50,991 bases of DNA from Oerskovia rustica (GCF_014836555.1 NZ_JACSQQ010000008.1:25912-76902); one strand, 5' to 3'; positions 9,157-19,052 are shown, counted from the stretch's first letter. Numbers and translations: made by a program. Notes: generated by a model from the letters alone, not told the origin.

Positions 9157-10289
9157 GCCTTGACCTTCTCGTCGTCTCGGGGCGCCACCGGCGCCGAGGC
9201 GACAGCCGACGGGCCGGAGGGGCGCTGCGTGGCGCGGCTCTTGCGGGCCTTGCGCACACTCTTGACCGCGGCCGGGGCCTGGCGCAGCTTGGGGTTGATG
9301 ATCTCGTCGATACTGAAGTTGATGAGCGCGAGCCCACAGCCGAACAGAGCGATCATGAGGCCCGGAGGAACGAACCACCACCACATCTGCTGGGCCAGGG
9401 CGCCGTTCGCGCTCGCCTGGTTGAGGATCGTGCCCCACGTGATGGAGCCGGAGGGCCCGAGGCCCAGGTAGGACAGGCCCGCCTCGCCGAGAATCGCGAG
9501 GAGCACTGCGCCGAGGAAGTTGGCGGCCAGCAACGGGAGCAGGTTCGGCAGGATCTCCACGAGGATGATCCGGTGGGTCTTCTCGCCTGCCACCTTCGCG
9601 GCGTAGACGTAGTCGCGGCTGCGGAGCGACTTGGCTTGCAGCCGGAGAACGATCGCGGCCCCGGCCCAGGCCGTGAAGCCGAGGATGAGCGCGACGATCC
9701 ACAGCGACCTGGTCGAGAGATAGGCCGAGATGACGATGACGAGCGGCAGCCCGGGGATGACGAGCATGACGTTGGTGATGAACTTGAGGATCTCGTCGGT
9801 CCAGCCGCCGACGTAGCCCGCGATGATGCCGAAGCACAGCGAGAGCACGAGGGCGAGAGTGCCGGCCACGAGGCCGACCATGAGCGAGCCGGCGCCACCG
9901 TTCGCGAGCTGCGCGAAGATGTCGACGCCAAGGTGGTTGGTCCCGAGCCAGTGCTCGGAGCTCGGCGGCAGGTACTGCTGGTTCTCGGTCGACGTCGGGC
10001 TCTGCGTGAAGAACGGCCCGATGATCGAGAAGACGATGATCGCGATCACCAGCGCGAGCCCGACGATGAGCTTCCCGGACCGGCGGGGCAGCATGGCCCG
10101 TAGTCCGCGCTTCGGGGCTGGTCCGTCCGTGGAAGCGACGGCGAACGCGTCGGGCGAGGTGATCGGGACGTCGGGCTCGATGCCTGGCGTGTGGTTCTCG
10201 GGCGGGAGGCCGTCGACCACCACGGACGCCGCGGGCGCGGCGTCCGCCGCCGGGGTCACGGCCTGTGCCTCTCGGATGTCGTCAGCCAT
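9153..10289 (-). CDS. ABC transporter permease, DppC/OppC type
   Basis: A 378-residue inner-membrane permease with about six hydrophobic segments starting near residue 72 (LIVGLALVIAIIVFSIIGPFF). The EAA loop that contacts the ATPase is seen in AAKVAGEKTHRIILVEILPN, followed by LGEAGLSYLGLG, a DppC-family hallmark. Both tails are unusually long: about 70 residues of Pro/Ala/Asp-rich sequence before the first helix and about 45 basic residues after the last. It overlaps the upstream permease by eight bases and the downstream ATPase by four. Substrate is not readable from the permease itself. Confidence 0.9.
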   Translation of the reverse strand: MADDIREAQAVTPAADAAPAASVVVDGLPPENHTPGIEPDVPITSPDAFAVASTDGPAPKRGLRAMLPRRSGKLIVGLALVIAIIVFSIIGPFFTQSPTSTENQQYLPPSSEHWLGTNHLGVDIFAQLANGGAGSLMVGLVAGTLALVLSLCFGIIAGYVGGWTDEILKFITNVMLVIPGLPLVIVISAYLSTRSLWIVALILGFTAWAGAAIVLRLQAKSLRSRDYVYAAKVAGEKTHRIILVEILPNLLPLLAANFLGAVLLAILGEAGLSYLGLGPSGSITWGTILNQASANGALAQQMWWWFVPPGLMIALFGCGLALINFSIDEIINPKLRQAPAAVKSVRKARKSRATQRPSGPSAVASAPVAPRDDEKVKA

Positions 10290-11280
10290 TGTTCCGCGTC
10301 CTCGGGTCGATGAAGCCGTAGATCAGTTCCATGAGGAAGTTCGCCGCGAGCACCGAGACGGTGATCACGAGGAACGTCCCCTGCATCAGCGCGAAGTCGT
10401 TGGACTGCACCGACGTCAAGAGGAGCTTGCCGAGGCCCGGGTAGGAGAAGACCTGCTCCATGACCACCGACCCCGCGACCACGAAGCCGAGGGTGACACC
10501 GAATCCGGCGATGGACGGAAGCACCGCGTTGCGCGTGGCGTAGGTCGTCGCGACCCGCATGGGGCGCAGCCCCTTGGCTTCCGCCGTGGTCACGTAGTCC
10601 TCGGAGAGGGTCGAGACCATCATGTTGCGCATCCCGAGCAGCCAGCCTCCCACCGCCGAGATGATGATCGTGAGCGCGGGCAGCGTGCCGTGATAGACGA
10701 CGCTGCCGACGAACTCCCAGGACCACTCGGGACCGTTGTCGAAGCTGAAGATGTCGTAGGCGCCGATGATCGGGAACCACCCGAGCGACACCGAGAAGAC
10801 CGAGACCAGGATGAGCGCGAGCCAGAAGTACGGCAGGGCCTGCAGGAGGGTCGACGCCGGGATGACGTGGTCGACCCACGTGCCGCGCTTCCAGCCGACC
10901 CAGGCGCCGCCGACGATGCCGAGGATGAACGAGATGATCGTCGCGAGTCCCACGAGACCCAGGGTCCACGGGAGGGCCGCGCCGATCAGCTCGACGACCG
11001 GCTTGGGGTAGTACGTGATCGAGATGCCCAGGTCGCCCTGGAGGATCTTGCCCCAGTAGGAGAGGTACTGGTCCCACAGGGTGGCGTCGTCGTCACCGCC
11101 GAAGAGGAGGTCGATGCTGTTCTGCATCGCTGGAGTCAGCTCGCCGCCCTTGCGGACGAACTTGTCGATGAAGATCTGCTTGGGATCCCCAGGCATGAGC
11201 TTGGGGAGCAGGAAGTTCAGGGAGACTGCCGCCCAGAGAGTGATCACGTAGAACGTGATTCGGCGGACGTAGAACCTCAT
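10282..11280 (-). CDS. ABC transporter permease, DppB/OppB type
   Basis: A 332-residue permease with an N-terminal helix (ITFYVITLWAAVSLNFLLPKLMPGDP, the DppB-family start) and about five more helices. The EAA loop is around DYVTTAEAKGLRPMRVATTYATRNAVLP, and the C-terminus FIDPRTRNNG matches the family ending. The periplasmic loop after helix 1 is long, and the pattern GGWLLGMRNMMVSTL recalls sugar-oligomer members of this family more than E. coli OppB; that is an impression, not proof. It overlaps the DppC-like gene by eight bases and follows the binding-protein gene by about 46 bases. Confidence 0.9.
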   Translation of the reverse strand: MRFYVRRITFYVITLWAAVSLNFLLPKLMPGDPKQIFIDKFVRKGGELTPAMQNSIDLLFGGDDDATLWDQYLSYWGKILQGDLGISITYYPKPVVELIGAALPWTLGLVGLATIISFILGIVGGAWVGWKRGTWVDHVIPASTLLQALPYFWLALILVSVFSVSLGWFPIIGAYDIFSFDNGPEWSWEFVGSVVYHGTLPALTIIISAVGGWLLGMRNMMVSTLSEDYVTTAEAKGLRPMRVATTYATRNAVLPSIAGFGVTLGFVVAGSVVMEQVFSYPGLGKLLLTSVQSNDFALMQGTFLVITVSVLAANFLMELIYGFIDPRTRNNG

Positions 11281-11326
11281 GATGCATATCCCTTGCTGCT
11301 CGACACTCCTCTTCGGCGGTACGACA

Positions 11327-13012
11327 TCAGTTCTTCGGCTCGAGCTTCGAGAGCACGACGCCGAGCGAGACCGTGCTCCACGACGGCGGGAACGCGTACA
11401 GGTCCTCGTCCGTCGGCCAGCCCGTGAAGTCCTTCGTGTCGACGAAGGTCTGGGTGGCGTTCACGACGACCGGGATGTACGGGAGGTCACGCGTGATCTC
11501 CTTCTGGATGACCGCGTACTGCTCCTTCTTGAGGTCCTCGTCGTTCGTCGCGGCTGCCGCCGAGACGGCCGCGTCGACGACAGGGTTCGAGTAGCGGACG
11601 TAGTTGAAGCGACCCGACTCGAGCACCTCACCCACGGGGCCCGTGTACTCGGTCGACATCCACTGACGGTAGATCGAGAACGGGTCGTCGAGAGACGGAC
11701 CGGTGATGCCACCGACCATGAGCTCGTAGGTGCCGGCGACGCGCGCGTCCGACATCTCCTGCTGCGTGACCTTGTTGTGCGTGACCTTGATGCCGGCCTT
11801 CGCGGCCTGCTCAGCGACGAGGTCGCCGACGGAGTTGTAGTCGGTCCAGCCGTCGACCGTGACGAGGGTCATCTCGACCTTCTTGCCGGCCTTCTCATAG
11901 ATGCCGTCGGCGCCCTTGGTGTAGCCGGCACCCTCGAGGATCGCGGCGGCAGCGGCCGGGTCGGCGCTCTGCGGGCTCTCCTTCTCGACGTCAGGGGAGA
12001 TCCAGCGGTCGTCGCGGCCGAGCAGCGCGAAGGTCGGGGAGACCACGGCGGCCTGGCCCGCGAAGGCCTTCTCGTTGATCTCGCCACGGTCGATCGCGAG
12101 GTTGAGCGCCTGGCGCACCGCGGCGTCCGTCTGGGCGCCCGTGCAACCGAGCGAGACGGTCGAGCAGGTGTAGAGCGTGGTCGGGTCCTGCGGGGTGTTG
12201 AGCATCGTCAGGCGGCCGTCACCAGTGATGCGCTCGGGGTCAGGGACGAACATGCCGGCCCAGTCGACCTTGCCCGTGGTGAGCAGGTCCTCGGCGCTCT
12301 GGTTGGCGTCGATCCCGAGGTAGCGGACCTTCTTGACCTTGGGCGCGCCTGCCCAGTAGTCCTCGTTCGCGACGACCGTGTAGGCCGCGTCGGTCACGGC
12401 GTCGACCTTGTAGGGGCCGGTACCGACCGCTTCGGTGTTGAGGTCGGAGACGATGTCGCCCATCTTGGAGAAGATGTGCTCGGGGACGACCAGGGCGGTG
12501 CCGAGGAGCTGGACCTCGGACGTGAACTGGGGCGAGTTGAACGTCCACTTCACGGTCGTGGCGTCGACGGCCTCGACCGAGGTGATGAAGTCGCGCTTGG
12601 TCGCCTCGTTCGTCTGCGAGTAGACGACGTCGTCGACCGTGAAGTCCTCGCCGTCCGTCCACTTGACGCCCTCGCGGATCTTCACCGTGAGGGAGAGACC
12701 GTCCTCGGACCACTCGAAGGACTCGCCGAGGCGAGGCTCCGGGGCGCCAGCCTGCGCCTTGTTGTAGTAGAAGAGCGGCTCGTAGATCGCGCCGTTCGCC
12801 GCGTGCAGCGGGTTCGGGGAGTAGGGGTTGAAGTTCGCGACCACGGGGGTCTGCGTGCCGGCCCACACGTTCAGGACACGACCCGCGTCGCCGCCGCCCT
12901 CCTCGGACTTCTCGCCACCGGAGCTGGAGCAGCCGGCCGCGAACATCGTCACACCGGTCACCAGGGCAACCGTCGTGAGCAGGCGCTTGCGCGCCACGCT
13001 TCGAATCATCAT
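11327..13012 (-). CDS. Lipoprotein substrate-binding protein, SBP_bac_5 family
   Basis: A 561-residue extracytoplasmic receptor of the ABC importer. The lipobox MFAAGC puts the lipidated Cys at residue 28, followed by a Ser/Gly/Glu-rich linker. Family features include NFNPYSPNPLHAANGAIYEPLF, EDGLSLTVKIREGVKWTDGEDFTVDDVVYS (the SBP_bac_5 core) and VRQALNLAIDRGEI. The opening NVWAGTQTPVVANFNPYSP resembles cello-oligosaccharide receptors of this family as well as peptide receptors. With the candidate ROK-type operator upstream, an oligosaccharide ligand is a reasonable inference; peptide is the alternative. Start: ATG at 13012 after GAGAGG; an ATG at 13009 is equally possible. First gene of the operon. 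Confidence 0.88.
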   Translation of the reverse strand: MMIRSVARKRLLTTVALVTGVTMFAAGCSSSGGEKSEEGGGDAGRVLNVWAGTQTPVVANFNPYSPNPLHAANGAIYEPLFYYNKAQAGAPEPRLGESFEWSEDGLSLTVKIREGVKWTDGEDFTVDDVVYSQTNEATKRDFITSVEAVDATTVKWTFNSPQFTSEVQLLGTALVVPEHIFSKMGDIVSDLNTEAVGTGPYKVDAVTDAAYTVVANEDYWAGAPKVKKVRYLGIDANQSAEDLLTTGKVDWAGMFVPDPERITGDGRLTMLNTPQDPTTLYTCSTVSLGCTGAQTDAAVRQALNLAIDRGEINEKAFAGQAAVVSPTFALLGRDDRWISPDVEKESPQSADPAAAAAILEGAGYTKGADGIYEKAGKKVEMTLVTVDGWTDYNSVGDLVAEQAAKAGIKVTHNKVTQQEMSDARVAGTYELMVGGITGPSLDDPFSIYRQWMSTEYTGPVGEVLESGRFNYVRYSNPVVDAAVSAAAATNDEDLKKEQYAVIQKEITRDLPYIPVVVNATQTFVDTKDFTGWPTDEDLYAFPPSWSTVSLGVVLSKLEPKN

Positions 13013-13119
13013 TGGTCCTCTCGAGTCGTCAACGCGTCGTCACGCTGATCGGCCGCTCGCCACCGTGCGAGCTCGTGGCAGGAACACTAACGAATCCCGG
13101 ACGGGCTTCCGACCAATAC

Positions 13120-13139
13120 AACAGGAAAGTTACCTAAAT
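13120..13139. promoter_or_regulatory. Candidate ROK-type operator upstream of the ABC operon
   Basis: AGGAAAGTTACCT (13123-13135) is a near-perfect palindrome in an unusually AT-rich stretch 110 bases before the binding-protein start. It closely resembles the TTAGGAAANTTTCCTAA-type sites bound by ROK sugar repressors (NagC/XylR-like) in actinobacteria. No ROK gene lies in this window. Confidence 0.45.
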
Positions 13140-13237
13140 GAAATCTCGCCGACTCCGGAGAGCCCAGAAACCGCTAGATCCTGCGGGTTCGGGCCGGCAT
13201 CCACGAGCAGCAATCGATGCGCAGTGCACAACGAACG

Positions 13238-13277
13238 CCCCACGGAGGGCGCGCTCCTGAGCGCGCGGCCTCCGTGG
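13238..13277. terminator. Strong hairpin terminator after cutC
   Basis: The sequence CCCACGGAGG...GCGCGCTC CTGA GAGCGCGC...CCTCCGTGGG folds into a long GC-rich stem with a small tetraloop. It lies about 20 bases beyond the cutC stop on the minus strand and isolates the ABC operon promoter from cutC. Confidence 0.8.
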
Positions 13278-13298
13278 GAACGCTCCGACACCTGCCTC

Positions 13299-14057
13299 CT
13301 AGAGGCTCGCGAGAGCCTCGTCGACCGCGTCCCGCGCCGCGCGCGCGACGTCCAGGTCCGTGACGTCGTAGCCGGACCCGCCCCCGCCACCGGGGCCGCC
13401 GTCGTCGGACAGCGTGCGCTTGGCCGAGAGGTGGACCGCGTCCACCCCGGCCGCCACGAGCGCCCCCACGTCCTGCGGGCGCACTCCCCCGCCCGCCTGG
13501 AGCTGGACGCGCCCCGCGGAGTGACGCGCCATCTCCCGCAGCCGGTCGACCCCGTCGATGCTGCTCGGGGCGCCGCCCGAGGTGAGGACACGCGTGACAC
13601 CCAGGTCCGCGAGGAGGTCGAGCGCCGACGTGACGTCCTCGACCACGTCGATCGCCCGGTGGAACGTCACGTCGCGCCCGCTCGCGGCCGCGACGAGAGC
13701 ACGCACCGCGTCCGCGTCGACCAGCCCGTCGGCCGTGAGGGCACCGATCACGACCCCGGAAGCCCCTGCCGCCACCGCCGCGCGGACGTCACGCACCTGC
13801 ACGTCGAGCTCTGCCGCGCTGAACACGAACCCGCCCGGGCGCGGCCGGACCAGAGGGTGCACCTCGACGGGCACCCCGTCCCCCGCTACCTCGGCCGCAG
13901 CGGCGACCGCGGCCTCGACGAGCCCGACGCTCGGCGTCAGCCCACCCGTCGCCCCGAGCGCCGCGCACAGCTCGACGCGGCGCGCCCCGACCTGTGCGGC
14001 GATCCGCACGCCGTCGGTGTCCTGGACTGCGATCTCGAGGGCGACCTCGCGTGCCAT
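13299..14057 (-). CDS. cutC: CutC family protein
   Basis: A 252-residue cytoplasmic TIM-barrel protein. The family start LEIAVQDTDGVRIAAQVGARRVELCAALGATGGLTPS, the block FHRAIDVVEDV, the block GVTRVLTSGGAPS and the end segment LQAGGGVRPQDVGAL are all CutC hallmarks. CutC was linked to copper homeostasis in E. coli, though its biochemical activity is still uncertain. Length fits the family (about 250). Start is ATG at 14057 with AAGGAG upstream. Single-gene unit between two hairpins, downstream of gdhA on the same strand. Confidence 0.92.
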   Translation of the reverse strand: MAREVALEIAVQDTDGVRIAAQVGARRVELCAALGATGGLTPSVGLVEAAVAAAAEVAGDGVPVEVHPLVRPRPGGFVFSAAELDVQVRDVRAAVAAGASGVVIGALTADGLVDADAVRALVAAASGRDVTFHRAIDVVEDVTSALDLLADLGVTRVLTSGGAPSSIDGVDRLREMARHSAGRVQLQAGGGVRPQDVGALVAAGVDAVHLSAKRTLSDDGGPGGGGGSGYDVTDLDVARAARDAVDEALASL

Positions 14058-14204
14058 GTGGGGATGCTCCTTGGGTCGGGGTCGGCACGCCGCAGCGCAC
14101 CCGTGTCAGCGGTCAGCGTAGACCCGACGCCGTCACGCGCGCCCCGTGCGCCCGTGCCCCGTGCGCCCGAGAAGCGCCGAGAAGCCCCGACCTCCCCGAA
14201 TGAC

Positions 14205-14260
14205 GACGGGAGCGGCGCCCTCCGCGCACCGCGAGGCGCACGGGGCGCACCGCTCCCGTC
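14205..14260. terminator. Terminator of gdhA
   Basis: Arms starting GACGGGAGCGG and ending CCGCTCCCGTC pair with one bulge and extend inwards through GGCGCC-like sequence. It lies 58 bases past the gdhA stop. Confidence 0.65.
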
Positions 14261-14274
14261 GGTCGGCCGGGCCG

Positions 14275-14310
14275 CCCAGGGACCCAGGGACCCAGGGACC
14301 CAGGGACCCA
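14275..14310. repeat. 8-bp tandem repeat CCCAGGGA, 4.5 copies
   Basis: Four and a half head-to-tail copies of CCCAGGGA end eight bases before the gdhA stop codon, in the 3' non-coding region. The unit is partly self-complementary. Such a tract may vary in copy number through slippage. Confidence 0.9.
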
Positions 14311-14317
14311 TGGTCCG

Positions 14318-15874
<1,557 letters not shown>

Positions 15875-15882
15875 CTACCCAG

Positions 15883-15982
15883 AGGTCACGAGCACCAGCG
15901 CGAAGCCCCGGCTCGCTGGTCAGCAACCCCTTCACGACGGGGTGCTCCGGGAGATGACCTGGCCGCGCCGGCACGACGCGGC
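15883..15982 (+). promoter_or_regulatory. SAM-IV riboswitch
   Basis: The transcript carries the SAM-IV core: GGTCACGAGCACCAGCG, then AGCCCCGGCT, GCTGGTCAGCAACCC, GGGGTGCTCC and GAGATGACC. P1 is AGGTCA (15883-15888) with TGACCT (15955-15960). A further hairpin, GCCGCG/CGCGGC (15962-15982), follows P1, as expected for the class. It lies 31 bases before the FMN reductase start, so high S-adenosylmethionine should switch the reductase pair off, probably by masking the ribosome site GAGGAAG. A candidate -10, TATACC, lies just upstream. Confidence 0.88.
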
Positions 15983-16013
15983 AAGCGTGCAGCACGACGA
16001 CAGTGAGGAAGCG

Positions 16014-16643
16014 ATGACCCAGCACCCCGCAGCACCCCGCCCGACGCAGACCGACGACCCACGACCGGCCGTGGTGACCCTGGTCGGCAACCCGCGGCCC
16101 GGTTCACGGACCTTGACCGCCGCCCGGACGGTCGCGGCCCGCGTCGCCGACCACCTGGGCCTCGCCCCGGCCGACCCGACCCCGGCCACGATCGACCTCG
16201 CCGAGATCGCCACCGAGATCCTCGCCCCCGAGCACCCGCGCGCCGACACCGCGCGGGACATCGCCGCGAGCGCCGCGGTCCTGGTCGTCGCGACGCCCGT
16301 CTACAAGGGCTCGTACACCGGGCTGCTCAAGGCGTTCCTCGACCTCTACGGCCCCGACGGCCTGGCCGGGGTCGTGGCCGTCCCGGTCGTGGTGTCGGGC
16401 AACCCCGCGCACGCTCTCGCGGGCGAGGTGCACCTGCGCCCGCTCCTCGTCGAGCTCGGCGCGACGGTCCCCGCGCGCACGCTCACCCTCCTGGACTCCC
16501 GGCTGGGCGAGGCCGATCTCACGAGCACCGTCGACGCCTGGCTCGACCACGCGGGAGGGCCCTTGCTGCGGGCGGCGAGCGCCGCCGTCGGGCAGGAGAC
16601 CACCCACCGGACCGCCCCCGAGCTCGCCGAGGTGACCCGATGA
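16014..16643 (+). CDS. NADPH-dependent FMN reductase, SsuE/MsuE-like
   Basis: A 209-residue flavodoxin-fold reductase that supplies FMNH2 to two-component monooxygenases. Family motifs: VTLVGNPRPGSRT (the FMN phosphate loop, about 24-36), VVATPVYKGSYTGLLKAFLDLYGPDGLAGVVAVPVVVSG (about 93-131), and a C-terminal TLLDSRLGEADL. This sequence is close to SsuE, the partner of alkanesulfonate monooxygenase. Start ATG at 16014 is chosen for GAGGAAG upstream and the SAM-IV riboswitch before it. Its stop overlaps the next start as ATGA. It is the likely reductant source for the six LLM monooxygenases in this window. Confidence 0.88.
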   Translation: MTQHPAAPRPTQTDDPRPAVVTLVGNPRPGSRTLTAARTVAARVADHLGLAPADPTPATIDLAEIATEILAPEHPRADTARDIAASAAVLVVATPVYKGSYTGLLKAFLDLYGPDGLAGVVAVPVVVSGNPAHALAGEVHLRPLLVELGATVPARTLTLLDSRLGEADLTSTVDAWLDHAGGPLLRAASAAVGQETTHRTAPELAEVTR

Positions 16644-17206
16644 CCGCCGAACCCACGACCCGCTCCGACGTCGCCGGACTCGCCGGGCTCGAGGCCCTGC
16701 TCCACGAGCAGGACGAGCCGCAGCTCAGCGCCGACGCCTACAAGGCCGTGTTCCGGCAGCACCCCGCGGGTGTCGCGGTCGTCGCGCTCGAGCACGAGGG
16801 CCGCCCCGTGGGCTTCACGGCGACGTCGGTCATCTCGGTCTCGGCCGCGCCGCCGCTGCTCGCGTTCTCGCTCGCGTCGACGTCGTCGTCGTGGCCCGCG
16901 ATCTCGGCGGCCCGCACTGTCACGGTCAACTTCCTCAGCGCCGACCAGGACGACGTGTCGGCGCGCTTCGCGACGAGCGGGATCGACCGCTTCGCGGCCG
17001 GCGGCTGGTCTCCCCTCGAGTCCGGGGAACCCGTGATCGACGGCGCGCTGTCGTGGGTGCGCGGCCGCATCATCCAGCGCACGCCCGTGGGCGACAGCTA
17101 CCTGGTCTCGCTGCGCGCGCTCGCGTCGGGGACCCGGGCGGACGCGACACCGCTGGTCTACCACGACCGGTCGTACCACCGGATCGGGGACCACTCGGCT
17201 CTCTGA
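16640..17206 (+). CDS. Flavin reductase family protein (FMN-binding split barrel)
   Basis: A 188-residue protein with the flavin_reduct domain: YKAVFRQHPAGVAVVALEHEGRPVGFTATSVISVSAAPPLLAFSL is the standard N-terminal half, and VTVNFLSADQDDVSARFA the flavin-contact segment. Such proteins reduce FMN or FAD with NAD(P)H for partner oxygenases. It overlaps the SsuE-like gene by four bases and so shares the SAM-IV riboswitch. Having two unrelated reductase folds in one sulfur-controlled unit suggests backup or different partner oxygenases; this is inference. Confidence 0.88.
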   Translation: MTAEPTTRSDVAGLAGLEALLHEQDEPQLSADAYKAVFRQHPAGVAVVALEHEGRPVGFTATSVISVSAAPPLLAFSLASTSSSWPAISAARTVTVNFLSADQDDVSARFATSGIDRFAAGGWSPLESGEPVIDGALSWVRGRIIQRTPVGDSYLVSLRALASGTRADATPLVYHDRSYHRIGDHSAL

Positions 17207-17218
17207 GCCGCACGGACC

Positions 17219-17254
17219 GGGGCCCGACGGTGGAGCGCGCCGCCGTCGGGCCCC
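17219..17254. terminator. Bidirectional terminator
   Basis: GGGGCCCGACGG and CCGTCGGGCCCC are perfect 12-base arms around a 12-base loop, between the convergent flavin reductase and the small membrane protein gene. Confidence 0.85.
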
Positions 17255-17271
17255 TCACCCGTGCTGCCGGG

Positions 17272-17688
17272 TCACCAGCTCCACCCGCGCGCGCTGAGCT
17301 CGAGCTCCTCGCGCAGCCGCTCGTCCTCGTCGCTGCGCAGGCCCGCACGCAGCGGGGCGGCCTCGACGTCGAGCCCGCTGAGCCGGCACGCCTCGCGCAG
17401 CAGCGCGTCGTACGCACCCTGCGCCGCGAGGTAGTGGTGGGCGCGGGCGTAGACGTCCGGGTCGGCCTCGACCGCGCGCAGCTCGTCGGCGAGCCGCCCG
17501 AGGCGGATCTGGAGCGCGAGCGCCACGAGAGGATCGGGTGCCCGACGACGCCGCTCCCGCAGGGTGGTCCGGTGCGGTCCGAGCGGTGGCAGGGCATCCG
17601 CGGAGGGCCGGTCGACGCGCACCATGAACCAGGCGATGGCGGCGACCAGGGCCGCGCCCACCGCGCCGGAGATCACGAGGAGCCACAT
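17272..17688 (-). CDS. Hypothetical single-pass membrane protein
   Basis: A 138-residue protein of unknown function. The ATG at 17688 is preferred because GAAGG lies eight bases upstream; a longer form from 17724 would only add a basic stretch. Residues 1-22 form one transmembrane segment (WLLVISGAVGAALVAAIAWF), followed by a charged cytoplasmic domain rich in Arg, Leu, Glu and Ala, predicted mostly helical. The pattern recalls small actinobacterial proteins of the SHOCT/PspA-neighbour type, but no named domain can be assigned. It faces the flavin reductase across a shared terminator. Confidence 0.7.
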   Translation of the reverse strand: MWLLVISGAVGAALVAAIAWFMVRVDRPSADALPPLGPHRTTLRERRRRAPDPLVALALQIRLGRLADELRAVEADPDVYARAHHYLAAQGAYDALLREACRLSGLDVEAAPLRAGLRSDEDERLREELELSARGWSW

Positions 17689-17824
17689 CGTCGGAGCCTT
17701 CTTCCGTGCCCGTGCCCGGCGCACGCGAGGGCCTGCCGGACACTTCCAGCCTAGGCCGAGCGGGAACGCTCCGCCAGGGTGCCGGCCCTGCCCGGCCGGC
17801 CCCTCGCAGGCTCGCCCGTCGGGC

Positions 17825-18922
17825 CTACCGCGCCGTGAACCCCTTGGCCCGGCGGGCGTCGGCGGGCCCCCAGAGGTCGGTCTTGACCTCGGCCCTGACC
17901 AGCGGCACGACCTCCTCCGCGAACCGGCGCAGCACGTCGTCCTGCCGGGCGGGCTCCAGGAGGTGGTTGATCGAGACCGACTGGAGGTCGTGCCCGTAGC
18001 TCTGGTGGTAGTCGAGGATCTTCTCGGCCACGCGCTCGGGAGAACCCACGAGGGCGGGGCCGCGCTCGACGGCCTCCTCGATGGTCCGGAAGCTCGTGAC
18101 CTTGCCGACCGCGGACGGGTCGTGCTTGCGCAGGTCCGCGCGCGCGACCGCGCCCTCGTAGATGGGCCGGAACTCCTCGATCGCCTGCTCGGTGGTGTCG
18201 GCGAGGAAGAGCCCGCCGGACCCCGACCCGACGAACCCGTACGCCGGGTCGTGCCCTGCGGCCGCGTACTGCTCGCGGTAGTGGTCGATCAGCACCTGGT
18301 AGCTCTCGCGGGGCTGGAGCGCGTTGGCGCTCACGATCGGGTCGCCCCACCTCGCGGCGAGCTCGACCGCGAACCGCGAGGTCGCGGACCCGTGCCAGAT
18401 CCGGAACGCGCCGTCGTACGGGCGGGGCAGGGTCGTGGCGCCTCGCAGGTCCGGGCGGTGGCGGCCCTCCCAGTCGACCTCCTCGCCGCTCAGGAGCAGA
18501 CGGAGCAGCTCGTAGTTCTCCTCGAGGTACTCGTACTGCTTCGCGAGGTCGAGGCCCAGCAGCGGGTACTGGAGGGCCTCGTTGCCCTTGCCGATGACCA
18601 TCTCGAACCGGCCCCGGCTGAGCTGGTCGATCGTCGCGTAGTCCTCGGCGACGCGGATCGGGTCGAGCAGGGACAGCACCGTCACGCCCGTGCTCAGCAG
18701 GATGCGCGACGTCCGGGCGGCGATCGCCCCGAGGATCACCGTCGGCGCCGAGGACAGCACGTCCCCCGCGTGCCGCTCCCCGACCGCGAACGCGTCGAGG
18801 CCGAGCTCCTCCGCCAGGACCGCTGTCTCGACGACCCGCTCGAGCCGGTCGGCCGCGGGGACCGCCTCGCCCGTGACGGGATGGGGCGGGTTGAAGACGA
18901 TGTCGAGGACCTGAAAACGCAC
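17825..18922 (-). CDS. LLM-class flavin-dependent monooxygenase
   Basis: A 365-residue luciferase-like TIM-barrel protein, GTG start at 18922 after AAGGAG. LLM features: AEELGLDAFAVGERHAGD, SRILLSTGVTVLSLLDPIRVAEDYATIDQLSRGRFEMVIGKG, and a C-terminal VGSPERVAEKILDYHQSYGHD. The GERH sequence near residue 48 places it in the bacterial luciferase-like branch rather than the SsuD or DszA branches. It is the distal gene of the minus-strand organosulfur cluster, separated from the SsuD-like gene by palindrome E2, so it may be transcribed partly on its own. Substrate unknown. Confidence 0.85.
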   Translation of the reverse strand: MRFQVLDIVFNPPHPVTGEAVPAADRLERVVETAVLAEELGLDAFAVGERHAGDVLSSAPTVILGAIAARTSRILLSTGVTVLSLLDPIRVAEDYATIDQLSRGRFEMVIGKGNEALQYPLLGLDLAKQYEYLEENYELLRLLLSGEEVDWEGRHRPDLRGATTLPRPYDGAFRIWHGSATSRFAVELAARWGDPIVSANALQPRESYQVLIDHYREQYAAAGHDPAYGFVGSGSGGLFLADTTEQAIEEFRPIYEGAVARADLRKHDPSAVGKVTSFRTIEEAVERGPALVGSPERVAEKILDYHQSYGHDLQSVSINHLLEPARQDDVLRRFAEEVVPLVRAEVKTDLWGPADARRAKGFTAR

Positions 18923-18953
18923 GGTGAGGGCTCCTTCTGGGGTGGGGGACGGT

Positions 18954-19023
18954 GCCGAGGCAGAGGGTTGGCGTCGAGGTAGAGGGCTCCGGACCTCTAC
19001 CTCGACCAGAGCCCTCTACCTCG
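18954..19023. repeat. Intergenic palindrome E2 (GAGGTAGAGGG type)
   Basis: Perfect 15-base arms at 18975-18989 (CGAGGTAGAGGGCTC) and 19009-19023 (GAGCCCTCTACCTCG). The loop holds another inverted copy, CCTCTACCTCG, and the left flank holds a direct copy GAGGCAGAGGG. The left edge reads GGTGCCGA, then GGTTGGCGTCGAG, and the centre TCCGGAC, framing sequences shared with E5 at 49.96 kb. It lies between two LLM genes and may end or attenuate transcription. Confidence 0.85.
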
Positions 19024-19052
19024 CGGAGGGGGTGGAGAGTGGGGAGCGGGGT

